The notes under the pieces: model-generated
Seen by the model: only the letters and a program-made list of their open reading frames with translations
Told to the model about the DNA's origin: nothing
Databases searched by the model: none
Shown: piece after piece, positions 1-11,293 of the stretch
Numbering within the stretch: position 1 is the first letter of the stretch
Layout of the letters: each line of letters starts with the position of its first letter
Position numbers and translations under genes: made by a program
Origin: Endothia cerciana
Taxonomy: Eukaryota; Ascomycota; Sordariomycetes; Diaporthales; Cryphonectriaceae
NCBI GenBank assembly: GCA_026119935.1
Contig: JALRMH010000069.1
Location: 1 to 64,000 of the forward strand
Direction: 5' to 3'
DNA length: 64,000 bases

Positions 1-79
<79 letters not shown>

Positions 80-388
80 TTTTTTTGTTTTGTTTGTGTT
101 TTTTTTTTTATTTATTTTTTTTTTTTTTTTGTTTTTTTCTTTACCCCCCCCCCCCCCCCCCCCCCCGCCGGGGGGGGGGGGGGGGGGGGCGGTAGTGGTT
201 GGTTTGCACTCGTGCAGAGATGAGGGTTAGGGTCTTCCACCAAGGTTCTAGTGAGCAAGGGCCGGTGCCAAAAATAAAATAAAATAAAAATAAAAATAAA
301 AATACAGGCTTCAGCAGACCCTCACGAACTTCACAAACGCACAACAACGGTCCAGGTACGGTGACCTGGCTCCTCCCGCGGATCCGAG
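1..388. repeat. Homopolymer-rich window edge and 5' flank of ipi3
   Basis: The first ~140 bases are almost pure T, followed by a run of 23 C (about 144-166) and about 20 G (170-189). A short AAAAT-type repeat sits at about 270-302. The very edge looks like a low-complexity contig end or assembly artefact rather than coding DNA. The last ~150 bases are the presumed 5' UTR/promoter of the WD40 gene starting at 389. No gene is seen here. Confidence 0.7.
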
Positions 389-1754
389 ATGGTGGTAGAA
401 GAGTTCTTCTCGTCCGTCTGCGGGCCTCCGCTGTCCAGCAACACAGCCATCGCCAAAGACGTCGGCATCTACGCTCACTCCCTGTGGCCCACGTTGGCCG
501 CAAAATCAACCTTCAAGAAGAGCGCGGCCCCGCCACATTGTCTAGTCGTCAGCCACAGTCATGTCTTTGCCGCCCAGCATGAGAAGGCCTACGTACATGT
601 CTACTCGCGGCTCCGCGGGGACCAGGAGGCATTTGTGGCGTTTCCCGAGAGGATAAGGTGCCTGGCCCTGGCTGGCGACGTGCTGGTCGTGGGGACCGTC
701 GAGGGGAGGATCATGCTGTGGGAGGTGAGTTCTGCCTGCCATGAGGCGCTCGCCCCAGGCGAGGGGCCGGTGTGGGGTGCGAGGTCGGAACTAACCCGCC
801 TGTCAGACGTGCACGGGAAGACTTGTATCTCTCCCACCGAGCCACGCTCAGGCCATCTCATGCGTGTTCGCGACACCATACCACCTCCTGACGGGCTCCG
901 ACGACTCCAATATCCATGTCTGGGGCCTCGCACGGCTTCTCGAGCTCGACAGCAGCGGGGAGCGCGAGCCTGCCGTCAGCTTCTCGAACCACAGGGGCGC
1001 CATCACCGCCCTGGCCGCTTCGCCAGGTGACAACCCCGAGACGAGCCTTTGTGTGTCGGCAAGCAAGGACAAGACATGCGTCGTCTGGAACTACCGCTCC
1101 GGGGAGGTGCTCAGGACGCTCCTGTTCCCCAGCTTTCCCCTGTGCATCGCCCTCGACCCTGGGACGCGTGGCATCTTCGTGTCCACCGAAGATGGCTCCA
1201 TCTACTCGGTAGACTTCTTCGGCTCGAGGCCCCTGCTCGGGCCCAGGAGCGGGGGCGCTTCGGCTGTAGTGCAGGTCTCGTCTCCATCCTGCGCCGCGCC
1301 GGCGGGGTCTGGGCCTGCCTCCTGCCTGGGCTTGGCGCACGACGGCACGGTCCTGCTCTCTGGGCACCCGAGGGGGCAGATTCACGTCTGGGGCATCACG
1401 GACCGGTCAGCGGGTAGTGGTCCGAAAGAACTCACGAATCTGAACGCGGCCGTGACCAACATAGTGTTCGTCCCGCCTCTGTCGGCCGCCGCACCAACCA
1501 GCAAGGCCTGGACTGTCGCCAAACCATCCCAGGCCCGGCGCGCGTACAACTTCAGCGCGCAGTTTGAGGTTGATCTGACACCCGAGACGCCATTCAGCAC
1601 CATGGTCAGGGCGACAGGGTTCTCAGGGGACACGTTGGATGAGGCAATCACGGCTTTCCTGCATCCCATTGACGTCGGTGCCGACGAGGGAGGATTGCGG
1701 AACCGCATGCAACAGCAGTGGGAAATTCTGGACCAGTTGACGGCAGCCTCGTAA
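389..1754 (+). CDS. ipi3: Pre-rRNA-processing protein IPI3 (WD40 repeat)
   Basis: Two exons, 389-724 and 807-1754, separated by an 82-base intron with donor gtgagt, a ctaac branch site and acceptor cag. The joined product is 427 aa. Several WD40 blades are visible: a TGSDDSNIHVWGL stretch soon after the splice, SASKDKTCVVWN, and SGHPRGQIHVWGI near residue 265. The N-terminus (MVVEEFFSSV) and the overall layout resemble fungal IPI3/WDR18, a subunit of the Rix1-Ipi1-Ipi3 complex that works with Rea1 in maturation of pre-60S ribosomes and ITS2 processing in the nucleus. The ATG at 389 is the first in frame and the open frame runs to TAA at 1752. An A-rich run follows the stop directly. The family call rests on remembered similarity, so another WD40 protein is possible but less likely. 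Confidence 0.82.
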
Positions 1755-2509
1755 AAAAAAAAAAAAAAAACAGTTCATCGTCTCGACAGATGCCAAGGCC
1801 AGAATGGTAGAGATCTCGCCAGGGCCCTGGACAGTCGTTTCAGATTGGACTCCCGCCGCGCCCGGATCCCAAACGCTTCCCGGCATCAAACTAGGCCCTG
1901 ATCAGCCCCTCCAGGCCGACCGACCATTCAGCCGTTGAGCCGATTTTCCCGGTCCTGATAACACGCGGCTCGAAAGCGCATGCATGAAATAGCACACGCG
2001 GGAGAGGCCGGGATATGGGAACCTGGACGGCAAGGTCGATGCGGTGACCCAGATCCGGTCCGCTGCAACGGATTTCTGCGACGGGTGCGTTTGATGTACC
2101 GCGCAATACTTCGGTCGCAGCCATGGGTTCCGGGCAGGGAACCGCTGTCCGGGGGAAATTTATCATTCCAGGCTCGCACCCGAAGCCCCATCACGAAGCT
2201 GATGGTGCGATCGTCCGAACTCCATCTCTGGGGCACAATATGGATGGAGTCGGCCCCGGCAACATCTGCTGCAGACGTGGGCTCCGGTTCTCGACCCACC
2301 TGTGCACAGGTGAATCTGGTAAAGACGCGTCTGCTGTCTCTCATGGACCGGTTTCAGTCCTGTCTTGTGTTGCCCTTATCGGAGGACATACCCGGTCGTG
2401 ATATCCGAGTCGGGACGAAGGATAACCTTATGAAGAAGGTTCTGCCAGCACGCAGCATGTCTGTCAGAGGTCCTTCTCCGCGACGTCGGCCGGCCTGGTG
2501 TTGTCCAAG
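1755..2509. other. Intergenic, ipi3 to sedolisin
   Basis: This 755-base stretch begins with a poly-A run directly after the ipi3 stop. ORFs on both strands are short and have no recognisable similarity. It probably holds the ipi3 3' UTR and the peptidase promoter; no motif is assigned. Confidence 0.5.
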
Positions 2510-4571
2510 ATGCGGTCTCATATCATCACGAGCGTCCTCGCTGCCCTGGCGGTAGCAGTAGATGCCAAACCGCTGGAGACCCACGGGGCAAGGCCCTTCC
2601 GCCATGTCGTCCACGAGGAGGTGCCGGCCGTCCACAGCAGCTGGCAGAAGGCACACCGGATGCACTATGCCGCTACGCTCCCTGTCCGGATAGGGCTGAC
2701 GCAGCAGAACCTGCACCGGGCGGAGGAGTTCATCTACGACGTATCGCATCCCGACTCGCCCGGCTACGGAAAGCACTGGTCGCCTGCGGAGGTTGTCGAG
2801 GTGTTCAAGCCGAGGCGGGAATCCGTCGACGCGGTCATGGCATGGCTTGAGCTCGAAGGGATCCACCCGAGCCGGGTAAGGTTGTCGGTCTCGAAAACGT
2901 GGATCACGTTCAACGCTACAGTTCGGGAGGTGGAGCAGATGCTCAAGACAGAATACCACGCCTATACACACGAGGCCCTGGAGAACGCCCGCCACGTTGC
3001 ATGCGAAAAATACCACATCCCGGAGCATCTCGTCCAGCACGTTGATATGATCATGCCAACTGTCCACTTTGACCAAGGCCTCGGCCACGACAGGAGCAAC
3101 AAGTTCAGGCAGATCCCCGGCGGGGCTATGGAGGAGCTCAGGAAGAGGTCGGCACAGCTGGCCAGGCGACAAAACCCGGCAGCCACAGCCATTGTCGGGA
3201 GCCCGCTCGACGGCAGTAATCCGAAGAAGGGCCACCAGATCAATAATGCGATGATGGACCTGTCACAATGTGATACCATGATCACCCCGGAATGTCTCCG
3301 GGCCCTTTACAAGATACCGCAGGGCAGCCTGGCTTCTAGCAACAACTCCCTCGGCATCGTCGAATACACACCGCAGGCGTTCCTCCAGTCTGATCTGAAC
3401 ATGTTCTTCGAAGAGATGCAGCCAGACGTGAAGCAGAAGTCGCCAGAGGTAGCCCTGTTGGCTGGTGGCGTCGTCCAGACCCAGAACCAGAGCTTCTCCT
3501 TCAACGGGGAGTCCTCCCTCGACCTGGAATTCGCAATGGCCCTCATCTCCCCGCAGCAGGCGACCGTGTACCAGGTCGGCGATGCAACCCAGGGCGCGAG
3601 CTTCAACAATTTCCTCGATGGTATCGATGCGAGCTATTGCTCGTTCGAGGGGGGCGACTCAAAGGACCCGAACATGGACGGCCAGTACGCAGCGTCGGTA
3701 GAGTGCGGCAGAGCGAACGCCACCAATGTCATCTCGACGAGCTACGGCTCCAACGAGGCTGACCTCGGCGCCAAGTACGAGCAGAGGCAGTGCGATGAGT
3801 ACATGAAGCTGGCGCTGCAGGGTGTCACCGTGATATACTCCTCGGGGGACTTCGGCGTCGCAGGCAACGGTGGCCAGTGCCTGTCCGCCGACGGGGAGAG
3901 CTTCACCAACGGGACCTCGGGCAGGTTCAACCCGAGCTTCCCGGGGGGCTGTCCGTGGGTCACGTCCGTCGGCGCCACGCAGATCCTGAACGGGAGCACC
4001 GTCGAGGATGCGGAGAGCGCGTGCGAGGAGGTCATCTTCTCGGGCGGTGGCTTCTCGAACGTCTTCTCGATGCCGTCGTACCAGAAGACCGCGGTGGACA
4101 CCTACCTGCAGCAGCACACGCCACCCTACGGAGCGGACCGGTTCAACAACTCCGGGCTGGTCCGGGCCTTCCCCGATGTCTCGGCGAACGGGGCGAACTA
4201 CGTGACGGCGGTGGATGGAGAGTTCAGCCTGTCGTACGGTACTTCCGGTGAGTCTGACCAGGCGATGAGATGAGGGCAAGCAGCGCCGAGGGGGGGGGTG
4301 GTGCTGACCGGGAAATACAGCTTCTGCGCCCGTCTTCGCCTCCATCGTCAACATGATCAACGAGCAACGCCTGGAGGCTGGCAAGGCCCCCGTCGGCTTC
4401 CTCAACCCGGCCCTCTACGCGAACCCCCAGGTCATGAACGACATTACGACCGGGAACAACCCCGGCTGCGGCACCGAGGGCTTCTCGGCCGTCGAGGGGT
4501 GGGATCCGCTGACGGGGCTCGGAACGCCGGACTTCAAACAGATGGAGAAGCTCTTCATGACCCTGCCGTGA
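2510..4571 (+). CDS. Sedolisin-family tripeptidyl-peptidase (S53), secreted
   Basis: Exons 2510-4247 and 4321-4571 with a 73-base intron (gtgagt...cag) give 662 aa. The frame is open back to a GTG at 2498, but the first ATG is at 2510 and starts a good signal peptide (MRSHIITSVLAALAVAVDA). A long pro-domain follows (about residues 20-210) with the pro-kumamolisin features HWSPAEVVEVFKP and YHIPEHL. The catalytic Glu and Asp are in GESSLDLEFA (E334, D338). The catalytic Ser lies in GTSASAP (S579), a motif rebuilt exactly across the intron, which confirms the splice. The C-terminal CGTEGFSAVEGWDPLTGLGTP is typical of the family's Ca-binding end. Such enzymes are acid-active exo/endopeptidases that release tripeptides outside the cell. 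The gene is convergent with an oligopeptide transporter, a plausible functional pairing but not proof of one. Confidence 0.93.
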
Positions 4572-5190
4572 GTGGGGGAAGTGAATGGTATGAATGGATC
4601 ACCTGATGAGAGGGGGTACAGCGGCGTACTGGGCCGGACCCTGGAAGTAGTCCTGTAGGGGTAATTTTACATAATGATAGAACCTATCACGACGGACAGG
4701 GCACCTCAGGCTGTGAACGAGCTCCTGCGGTCGAGGCCGAGCTGGTGGATGGAACCCGAGAACATACAGCATACCGCGCGGGTAGGAAGGAGTAGCCCAT
4801 TCTAGATACACACACACACGATCTCCAATCTATGACCTGAAAGGTGAAGAAAGTTCACCTTTGAGCTGGGCGTAAGGCATGATGGTGTGCCTCGACCGGC
4901 GAATATGGGCGGACTCCTGCTTTGGTAGGTAGATAAAGAGGCCGACGGCGGGTCGGTACAGACCGGTTCTTCCTTCTACAGTCCTCCGGGGATAAGTTGG
5001 TCAAGGGGGGTTGCGTGTGGGAGATCTCTCATTATGCATGCCAGCGCGCCGGCAATGCCTAGGCAGGTTAGGTCTGTCGCCCACTAGGTACATCAGTCCA
5101 TTTCCCCCCCCCCACCCCCCTTCCCCTCGCGACAGGCGCAAGGCTTCACGGCTCACTACTCCCACCGCACAGCGACTTCAGCCTTTACGC
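4572..5190. other. Convergent intergenic region
   Basis: It holds the 3' flanks of the sedolisin (+) and of the OPT transporter (-). A short CA repeat lies at about 4809-4822 and C-rich tracts at about 5103-5120. No coding signal is supported. Confidence 0.5.
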
Positions 5191-5618
5191 CTAGTCAGTT
5201 GTGGGGCAGAAATCGTAGTTCCCGTTCGCGCCGTTGTTCCCCCACCAGGTCGGGAAGGGGATCGAGGGACCGCCGGCGCCGAAGACGGCGAAGGAGAGGA
5301 TGAAGAGGACGGTCAGGCTGGCGCCGTCCCAGGCCCCGGTCACCAGGTACATGTAGTCCCTGAAGATCCTCGGGCGGTAGTTCCGGAGGTAGTACTGGCA
5401 GAAGAACCCGGAGACGATCCAGGTCCAGATGACGCACGTCTGGCTCTGGTTGTAGGGGATGTAGCCGGCGTACTGGATGAACTGCGGCATGTTGACCTCC
5501 CTGAGCGAGAGGCCCCGGATCCTCGGGACGAACTGGGGCGGCAGGAAAGACGATCAGCTCGGCACCCTCTTCAGGGAAACATGTTATTGTGTTGTGTGGG
5601 GGCGGAGTTTGTGTGGTG

Positions 5619-5664
<46 letters not shown>

Positions 5665-8074
5665 AAGGATCACTCACGTAGACGACGATCCTGTGTGCGA
5701 CGACACACGCGGCGCCAACCGCGAGGCCCACTGGTACCATGGCGTATGTGGTGCCCCCCTTGTACATGTATCCGGACAGGGCCCACGAGGCGGCGTTCGT
5801 GTTGTACGCCTGCATCGTGGCGCCGCTCCAGGACGAGTCACCGTTGCCGCTGGCGAGGAGCTCACGGTTGCCGTTGACGACGGAGATCATGACCGCGTAG
5901 TTGATGAACCCACCCAGGACCGTACCGTAGATCTGGGTCAGGAACATGACCCGGGGAGGGATTTTGACTGTAGTTGTTGTGCGGTTAGCGTCTGGTCTGG
6001 GGACTGCAGCTGTACTATATGTAGCGCTCGGGAGGGGCGGCTCACGGTATTCTCCCAGCTTCAGGTCGTTGGCCAGGTTCACGGCGTTCGAGATCACGTT
6101 GTGCGACCAAGCCGCAAAGTACATATTGCCAACCGGACGGCCCGGTATCATCAAGCCCGCAAGCATCTTGGACAGGTTGTTTGTGGCGATACCATTCCCG
6201 TAACGTGCGTAGAGGATGGTCGAGAGCGGGGCGATGATTATTCCCAGGATCAAGCTCTGGACCGGCATCGTCAGGGACACCACACAGATCAACAAGGGCC
6301 TGGGGGGGGGGGGGGGCGACGACCTACCACGATATACCCCCAGGCGGGCAGCGTGACATTTTCCTTCAGGACCACGACGAGACCGAGGAGGAATGATATG
6401 ACGAGTACCGCGACATACCACCACCACGGTGCCTCCTTGTAGTGCTCGGCCATGTGGTTGTGGTGTGGGTCGTCGAACTTACCCTGTCTCGCGCTCTTGT
6501 ACGCCCGCCTGATATCGCCGCCCCAGAAGACGAAGCAGTGCATGATCAGGGCTCCGATCTGCCGAGCGGTTAGCGGATGACATCCATGCCTATCACCCCC
6601 CTGGGGTGCTCACGGCGGCGTTGGCAATAAACATCGAGTAGGCAAAGGTGGCAGCCAGCTTCGGAGGGCCGTATTCGGCGAGGGCCGTGCTGTTGAGCAC
6701 CCCGCCGCTGAAGACTTCGGTGGTCGGATAGGAAGACCCGTTCGCCAGGTGAAGCTGCGTCGACATGAAGGGAAGCGATTTCGCACCCCAGTCGTCGGAG
6801 TAGTAGATTCCCAGCATCGCCAGGTAGCAGACGCCGAACCCTGCGGCCTGGTGCCACTGCAGCTTCAGGGGAAGGGAGGTCTGGAAAGAGGTGGTCTGGC
6901 GGGGGCCGCCCGGTCAGCCCACGTGCAACCGATACGACCTCGCGCCGGGCAGGACCTACATATTGCCAGTCGAAGGAGAAGCTGAACAGGCCGAGGCCCT
7001 CGTTGGTGGTGGAACCGCCGAAGAGGTTCGTCAGGGTCGCGGCCGTGGGGCCGGTAGCCTTCATAGCGGCCAGGCAGGGGACGGAGATGGAGTTGAGCCA
7101 TGGCCAGATGTATGCTGGGAACCACTCGTACGCAAACATGCTCCCGTAGGCGTACCAGAAGTATCGGATCGGTTTCGAGTTCTTCACATCCTCCCAGTGC
7201 AGGCCCTGGAGGGTCTTGACCGTGGGCAGGGTGCTCCAGTAGACGGACTCGACGTGCCACACGGCGATCGGCCGCATCACGCCGCAGAGGCCGTAGCCGA
7301 ACAGGCCAATGCTGATGGTGCTCAGGATCACGGTGGTGGGCGACAGGGGGAGGTCGTAGAAGAGGTCCTGCGCGGCGAAGACCTGGCTGGCCGCGGCGGC
7401 GTTTGAGGCGCCGGTCGCGGTGATGGCGGCGATCGCGTGCTCCTTGAGACCCCAGGGGCCGCTGTTGAGGAACTTGGCAACGGTGATCCACGTGGGGGGC
7501 CTCCCCTGGCCGCCTCGTTCCCTCCACCGGGCTTCATAATGATCACCACGGGGCAGGAAGGCAGCCCACCCGTTTCCGAGGAAGTAGGCGATGAGGACGA
7601 TGAAGGTCCCCTGGATCGTGATGAGGGTGGGTTTGAACTAGACCTGAGTCAGCCCCCCACCCACAGACAGACAGACCAGATTACCGGGCTGGCAGGGACC
7701 CAACTGACCATATAGATCTGGTAGACGACGGCCTGGAACCCTGAGAGGATAGTGGCTATGAAGATACCCCGGAAGGTGAAGGCGGGGTCGCCATCGTCTC
7801 GCAGCGGCAGGAGGTGCTGGGCGGCGTCGGCGCCGGTCACGATGATGGCCTCGTCGCCGTTCTTGTCTGGCTCGTCCCCGTCTTCGTTGCTCCGGACGGG
7901 GGCAGCAGTGACGTCCAAGTCCGACGCGCCAGCCTTCTCCTGGACGACACCCCCGTCTCCGGCATCGAGCACCTTCTCGTTGACCTCCGGGTGGGTGGGA
8001 ACCCCGACGACCTTGCCCTCGATCGGGTTGAAGCCGCCGACCACGACGGCGGCGTTACCGTGAGAGGCAGCCAT
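5191..8074 (-). CDS. Small oligopeptide transporter, OPT family
   Basis: Seven exons on the minus strand: 8074-7709, 7637-6960, 6895-6614, 6558-6328, 6256-6046, 5967-5678, 5532-5191. All junctions keep frame and give 799 aa, the usual length for fungal OPT proteins. The N-terminal ~90 residues are soluble and acidic; the rest has many hydrophobic segments. Family landmarks are GIFIATILSGFQAVVYQIYM, GNGWAAFLP, NAVNLANDLKLGEY, SWSGATMQAYNTNAASWAL, MPQFIQYAGYIPYNQSQT and the C-terminal PFPTWWGNNGANGNYDFCP. OPT proteins import tetra/pentapeptides or glutathione-like substrates across the plasma membrane with protons. The last intron (5533-5677) contains a 44-base GT/CA microsatellite. The start ATG at 8074 was chosen because upstream in-frame sequence is non-conserved and G/C-homopolymer rich. 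Confidence 0.93.
5620..5663. repeat. (GT)n microsatellite inside OPT intron 6
   Basis: About 22 uninterrupted GT units lie within the intron between the last two OPT exons, about 13 bases from the donor site on the minus strand (read as CA in the transcript). Confidence 0.95.
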
Positions 8075-9381
8075 GGCGGGAAGAGGCCGAGACAATGGGC
8101 CAGCAGTGACAGTGAGCCGGGTAGGTACCACAATCCCTCGAGGCGTCACGACCAGAAAAGAAAAGTTGAACGTCCGCGGGGGGGGGGGGCTGGTCGGGCC
8201 ACCCACCCACCGTGGGGTCTTTAATAACCCACCGATATTGGGTTCCATGGGGACCTTATCTGGCGAGCGCTCGGGCGGGCATGCCGGTAAGGGGGGGCCA
8301 GCCAGAGCACACCTCGCATGCTGAACCCAAGGGCTGTCGACATGCGGGTTAGACCAGGAAAGGCAGGTCGGCGAGGCCATGCGGCCCTGAAAAGCTTTCT
8401 AGAAGCTGTCGTGGCTTCTGGCAGGCCTCTGCCTCTGCCCGCCCGCACTTGCGATGCATGGTCCCTCGCACGCCATCGCGCCAGGAATGCCCTCGAGGCC
8501 TGGGAGAGGACCCGATGCGGGACAGTGGGCCCGCCTGCTCCGCTCTCCGGGTCGTCGCCTATCAGGGCCCGACCGATTATACAACCACACACACACACAC
8601 ACACACACACACTTACTGTGGGTATCGACAGTGGGGAGGAAGGACCCCGGGGGCCGTGGGTGTTGGTTGTGGCGGCGAGACCCGCGCCCTCTCCCCCCCT
8701 CGTGTGGGTGGCGAATCGTGGGTTTGGCATCACTGGAGCTATCACGAGCCGAGCAACCGCGGGGGGTGCCTGGAGGGCAACACAGCCTTTCGGGCACCGG
8801 AAGGTGGCTCGAGGTCAGGTGCCTCGGACGCCATGATGAAGCCGGGCCGGGCTCGAGGGCGTGTGGATCTCGTCAGGTCTGTGGGGGGGGGGGGGATGGC
8901 AGCGTTGCGTCGAGATAAGTGAGAAGTGAGATGTGGCGGCATCGATATCAGCCAGGCCTTGGCACCGTACACAAGACACAGACGGGGGTGGCCTGGCCTG
9001 GTCTTAGTCGTCGCCACGACCTCCTCCCCCTCATACTTACATACTTACCACAGTAGCCCACAGGCACAGCCTCCCGCCCACGGCCTGCGGGGCGCTCCGG
9101 GCCGCCAAAGTTGACCCGGCAACAGTTGAGGCTTTTACTGTTGTTTGGTGAATTGTTGTATTGTTGCTTTGTAGTAGGAAAGGAAAGTGTCTAGACTGGC
9201 TCGGCCGAAGAGGCCGAGGTGATAAACACACAAAACGCACACGGGCCAACAACAGGTCGTACGCTAGTGGAGATGCCCTCTCCTCCACATTTACTGTAGG
9301 CCCCTGATTCGAGGGCGCCCACAGGTACACCACACCACTGCAGCATCGATCCCCAGCACCCCGGATCTATGCATATCTACA
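8075..9381. other. Intergenic, upstream of OPT gene
   Basis: This 1.3-kb stretch has a CA microsatellite (about 8584-8612) and G homopolymers at about 8179-8189 and 8882-8894. ORFs in it differ between frames and show no conserved motif. It probably includes the OPT promoter and the 3' flank of the next minus-strand gene. Confidence 0.5.
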
Positions 9382-11123
9382 TTACATTCCATAGATATGC
9401 CACAACAGCATTGTCATTACCATTACCAGCGCCAGCACCAGGAGCAGCTGCACTGCATACCGGTTCGGCGGGGAGACGCCGCCAGCAGCAGGCGGGAAAG
9501 CTCCTTCGGCAGCCGGCCGGAGGGCGCCGCGGCGCTGCCTCCAGTGCTCCCTCAGCTCGCCCCTCAGGGCGTACGCCTGTCTCCTCGCGTGGTCTTGTTG
9601 GTTCCTGAGCCCCCTTCGGCCCTCGTTGTACTCCTGGCGATTCTTCGTCAGGTTTACCGACGTGACGGGATACTGGTGGTACCTAGGCGTGCCGTACCCC
9701 GACGGAGCAGCATAGTGCGCAAAGATGTTGAGGGTGGTGCCGTCCGTGGTGAAGGTCGTCACCTCAGCGTGGCCGGGGGGGTCCAGACCCCCCGAGAAGC
9801 GATAAGGCCTGGTTCCGGGCGTAGACAAGGGCGGCTCCGTCGTAGGCGCTCTGCAGTCTCGCTTGTTCCATATCCTTTCCGGGTCCCTTCCACTCCCCCG
9901 CCAGATGCGGCAGTGTCACGGAACGGGGGTCATCTTTGTAAAGGACGGCCCCACTGACATGTTCGCCAACCGGGAACGGGTCGTAGTCTTTCATCCGAAG
10001 GCCCTCGACAAAGTCAGGCTGCGGGGCGGACAGGCCGTTGTTGAGGCCAACGTCTTCTGGGAGGCCCGTAAATGCCCGGTTGAAGGCTTGTGTATAGCCT
10101 GGATACCTTTTAAGCATATCCTGGCTGGCTACGACCATGGTCGCCTCGTTGCGAGCGTGATTAACTCTGTCGATGTAGTCCATGTACATCGACTCGGTAG
10201 GTGAGGCTGTTCCACGGGACCCGGCGACCCGCCTGCGGATATCCTGGATGTTCGTAGGAGGTTTAGATTCAGGGGGTTCGAGGATGCCATTCTTGTAGGC
10301 CTGCATAGCAAAGCCAGACATCGCTGTCGAGATGGTCTTTCTTGTTGACGACCTGAGCGTCTTTTCGGGGGAAGCAGACGCCGACGCCTCATCATCTCCC
10401 TTCGCCTTCATCATCCTGTTGAACAGTGCCAAGTTCTTCCGTGTCAACCGCGCCCGCTTTGGCTGTTGTTCGTTGTTGTTGTTGCCGTCGTCGTCGTCGC
10501 CGCCGTCGCTATTGATCTGCCGTTTGCGCAGGAGCGTGGCCGGGGAGGCCTGCTCTCGTCCCTCGACCTTGGGCTCAAGAACCGAGGCGGACGGACACCT
10601 GGGAGGCCTGGGCTGCCGTACAGCCTATACGAGCCATTAGCAGTCGACCCGGCATGGAGCGAACGATGGTCTTACCCCGGTGGCTGCTCCCTTGTTCTCA
10701 ACCCCCAGCTGCTGTGTGCTGGTCCGTCGCAACCCGGCGTGCGGCCCGTCGGGAGAGGCCGGCTGGGCGACACGGGGGGGGGGGAGAACCTTCACCACCC
10801 GCGGCGTGCTGTCGTGCCCGGAGCCTCGAGCTACGCCTGAGGCGTCCTGTAGCCGACACACATCAGCATGCCGAACCCACCATGCGGGCTAATAACAGAA
10901 CGCTCACCCGCCGCGTATACTCCACCAGGTATCAACCGCGCCCTCCCCGCAGGCCACGAGCCGCCCGCAGGAGGTGCTCCGTCGGGTTGCCGTCTCCCGG
11001 GCTGCTGCAGGTCCGCCGTGCCCTGCGCGGGATCTCCACCCGCTAATGCTGGAGAGCGGTCTCTGTGGCCCGGTGGAAGCTCTGCACCACGGGTCAGCAC
11101 GGGGGGTTATTTTTCGCCTTCTT

Positions 11124-11154
<31 letters not shown>

Positions 11155-11293
11155 AACTCTCCGGGGGGCGGGGGCACTCGACATGCGTGCGCTCGGTCTT
11201 ACCTGCAACAGCCTCCAGCAGCTTTCCTTGTGAGGCCTTAAGTAGCTGGAGATGAGAGCGGCGCGCCCGCGACCTGAGAGCCCCGCGTCTCAT
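9382..11293 (-). CDS. DUF7924-like fungal protein, PD-(D/E)XK-like core, apparent frameshift
   Basis: Proposed exons are 11293-11203, 11081-10921, 10846-10676 and 10624-9382. All junctions keep frame, and without one base the product is 554 aa. The N-terminus is basic and low-complexity, then an acidic/Asn stretch and the run LTRKNLALFNRMMK. The C-terminal half carries MVVASQDMLKRYPG and HLAGEWKGPGKDMEQARLQ, followed by AYDGAALVYARNQAL, resembling DUF7924 fungal proteins with a PD-(D/E)XK nuclease-like core. Function is unknown. At 9775-9781 a run of seven G (C in the mRNA) shifts the frame; with six, the reading continues into GHAEVTTFTTDGTTLN and on to a stop at 9382 after a hydrophobic C-terminal segment. 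This is probably a sequencing error or a recent mutation. Intron 2 (donor gtatac) is the weakest junction. Confidence 0.6.
9775..9781 (-). other. Homopolymer indel breaking the DUF7924-like frame
   Basis: Seven consecutive G on the plus strand. Coding frame upstream and downstream is conserved-looking on both sides but offset by one base, so six G would join them. No plausible intron spans the site: the only GT...AG pair nearby would be about 30 bases. Confidence 0.7.
11129..11154. repeat. (CT)n microsatellite in intron 1 of the DUF7924-like gene
   Basis: About 13 CT units within the 121-base proposed first intron (11082-11202). Confidence 0.9.

Noticed and set aside
1..190. Telomere or poly(A) retro-insertion at the window edge
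   Set aside because: There is no TTAGGG-type repeat and no gene attached; simple T, C and G homopolymers suggest an assembly edge.
2498..2509. Upstream GTG start for the sedolisin
   Set aside because: Nuclear fungal genes start at ATG; the ATG at 2510 begins a complete signal peptide.
5195..6427. 410-codon open frame in the OPT gene
   Set aside because: It reads through three introns and the CA microsatellite; the spliced model matches the OPT family throughout.
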